Shown piece after piece: positions 7,172-7,194 of a stretch of DNA of 7,194 bases (the first letter of the stretch is position 1; every line of letters starts with the position of its first letter). A program made the position numbers and the translations under genes. The DNA comes from BMS3Abin12 sp964487445 (lineage in GTDB: Bacteria; Pseudomonadota; Gammaproteobacteria; 21-64-14): assembly GCA_964487445.1 (NCBI GenBank), contig CAZAQG010000101.1, positions 1-7,194 of the forward strand, in the 5' to 3' direction. Under the pieces are notes generated by a model that made no database searches, had not been told where the DNA came from, and saw only the letters and a program-made list of their open reading frames with translations.

Positions 7172-7194
7172 TTCAAGGGGTCAGAGTACTTGAA
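7172..7194. repeat. Palindromic element at the window edge, REP/RAYT-end-like
   Basis: TTCAAG and CTTGAA are perfect 6-base inverted arms around GGGTCAGAGTA, starting 5 bases after the yhbY stop. The central GGGGTCAGAGTACTT resembles, from memory, short sequences that border REP-associated tyrosine transposase genes in Proteobacteria; this is not confirmed. A T-run (7169-7173) precedes the arms, so the hairpin could also help terminate transcription arriving from the right. The element touches the end of the window and may be incomplete. Confidence 0.4.

Overview
This is a compact, GC-rich bacterial chromosome segment made of housekeeping genes. The gene content and order point to Gammaproteobacteria. 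On the minus strand, in transcription order, it holds a small membrane-protein ORF, rlmE (23S rRNA 2'-O-methyltransferase), ftsH (membrane AAA+ protease), folP (dihydropteroate synthase), glmM (phosphoglucosamine mutase), tpiA (triose-phosphate isomerase), secG (translocon subunit) and tRNA-Leu(GAG). yhbY, a CRM-domain ribosome-assembly factor, diverges on the plus strand at the right end. The rlmE-ftsH-folP-glmM-secG-tRNA-Leu backbone with divergent yhbY is conserved in this class. Having tpiA between glmM and secG resembles Pseudomonas and other non-enteric lineages more than E. coli, where tpiA lies elsewhere. The genus cannot be named from the sequence alone.

Layout from left to right: tRNA-Leu (2-87), secG (116-481), tpiA (556-1308), a gap with a candidate terminator and tpiA promoter, glmM (1401-2768), folP (2827-3696), a 244-base gap with two inverted repeats and no convincing gene, ftsH (3941-5869, apparent TTG start), a 72-base leader, rlmE (5942-6562), the small two-helix membrane ORF (6576-6848), then yhbY (6873-7166, plus). 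The last 28 bases carry a palindromic sequence that resembles the short repeats found next to REP-associated transposases.

The genes fall into three themes. Ribosome biogenesis is served by rlmE and yhbY (both act on the large subunit), with tRNA-Leu serving translation. Membrane-protein traffic and quality control are served by secG and ftsH. Central precursor metabolism is served by tpiA for glycolysis, glmM for peptidoglycan and LPS amino sugars, and folP for folate.

I found no defence system, prophage, CRISPR array or other novel system. The catalytic residues I checked in TpiA, GlmM, FolP, FtsH and RlmE are all present. The points worth a second look are small: the unrecognised membrane ORF, the ftsH-folP gap with a possible coupled leader ORF, the TTG start of ftsH, and the palindrome at the right edge.
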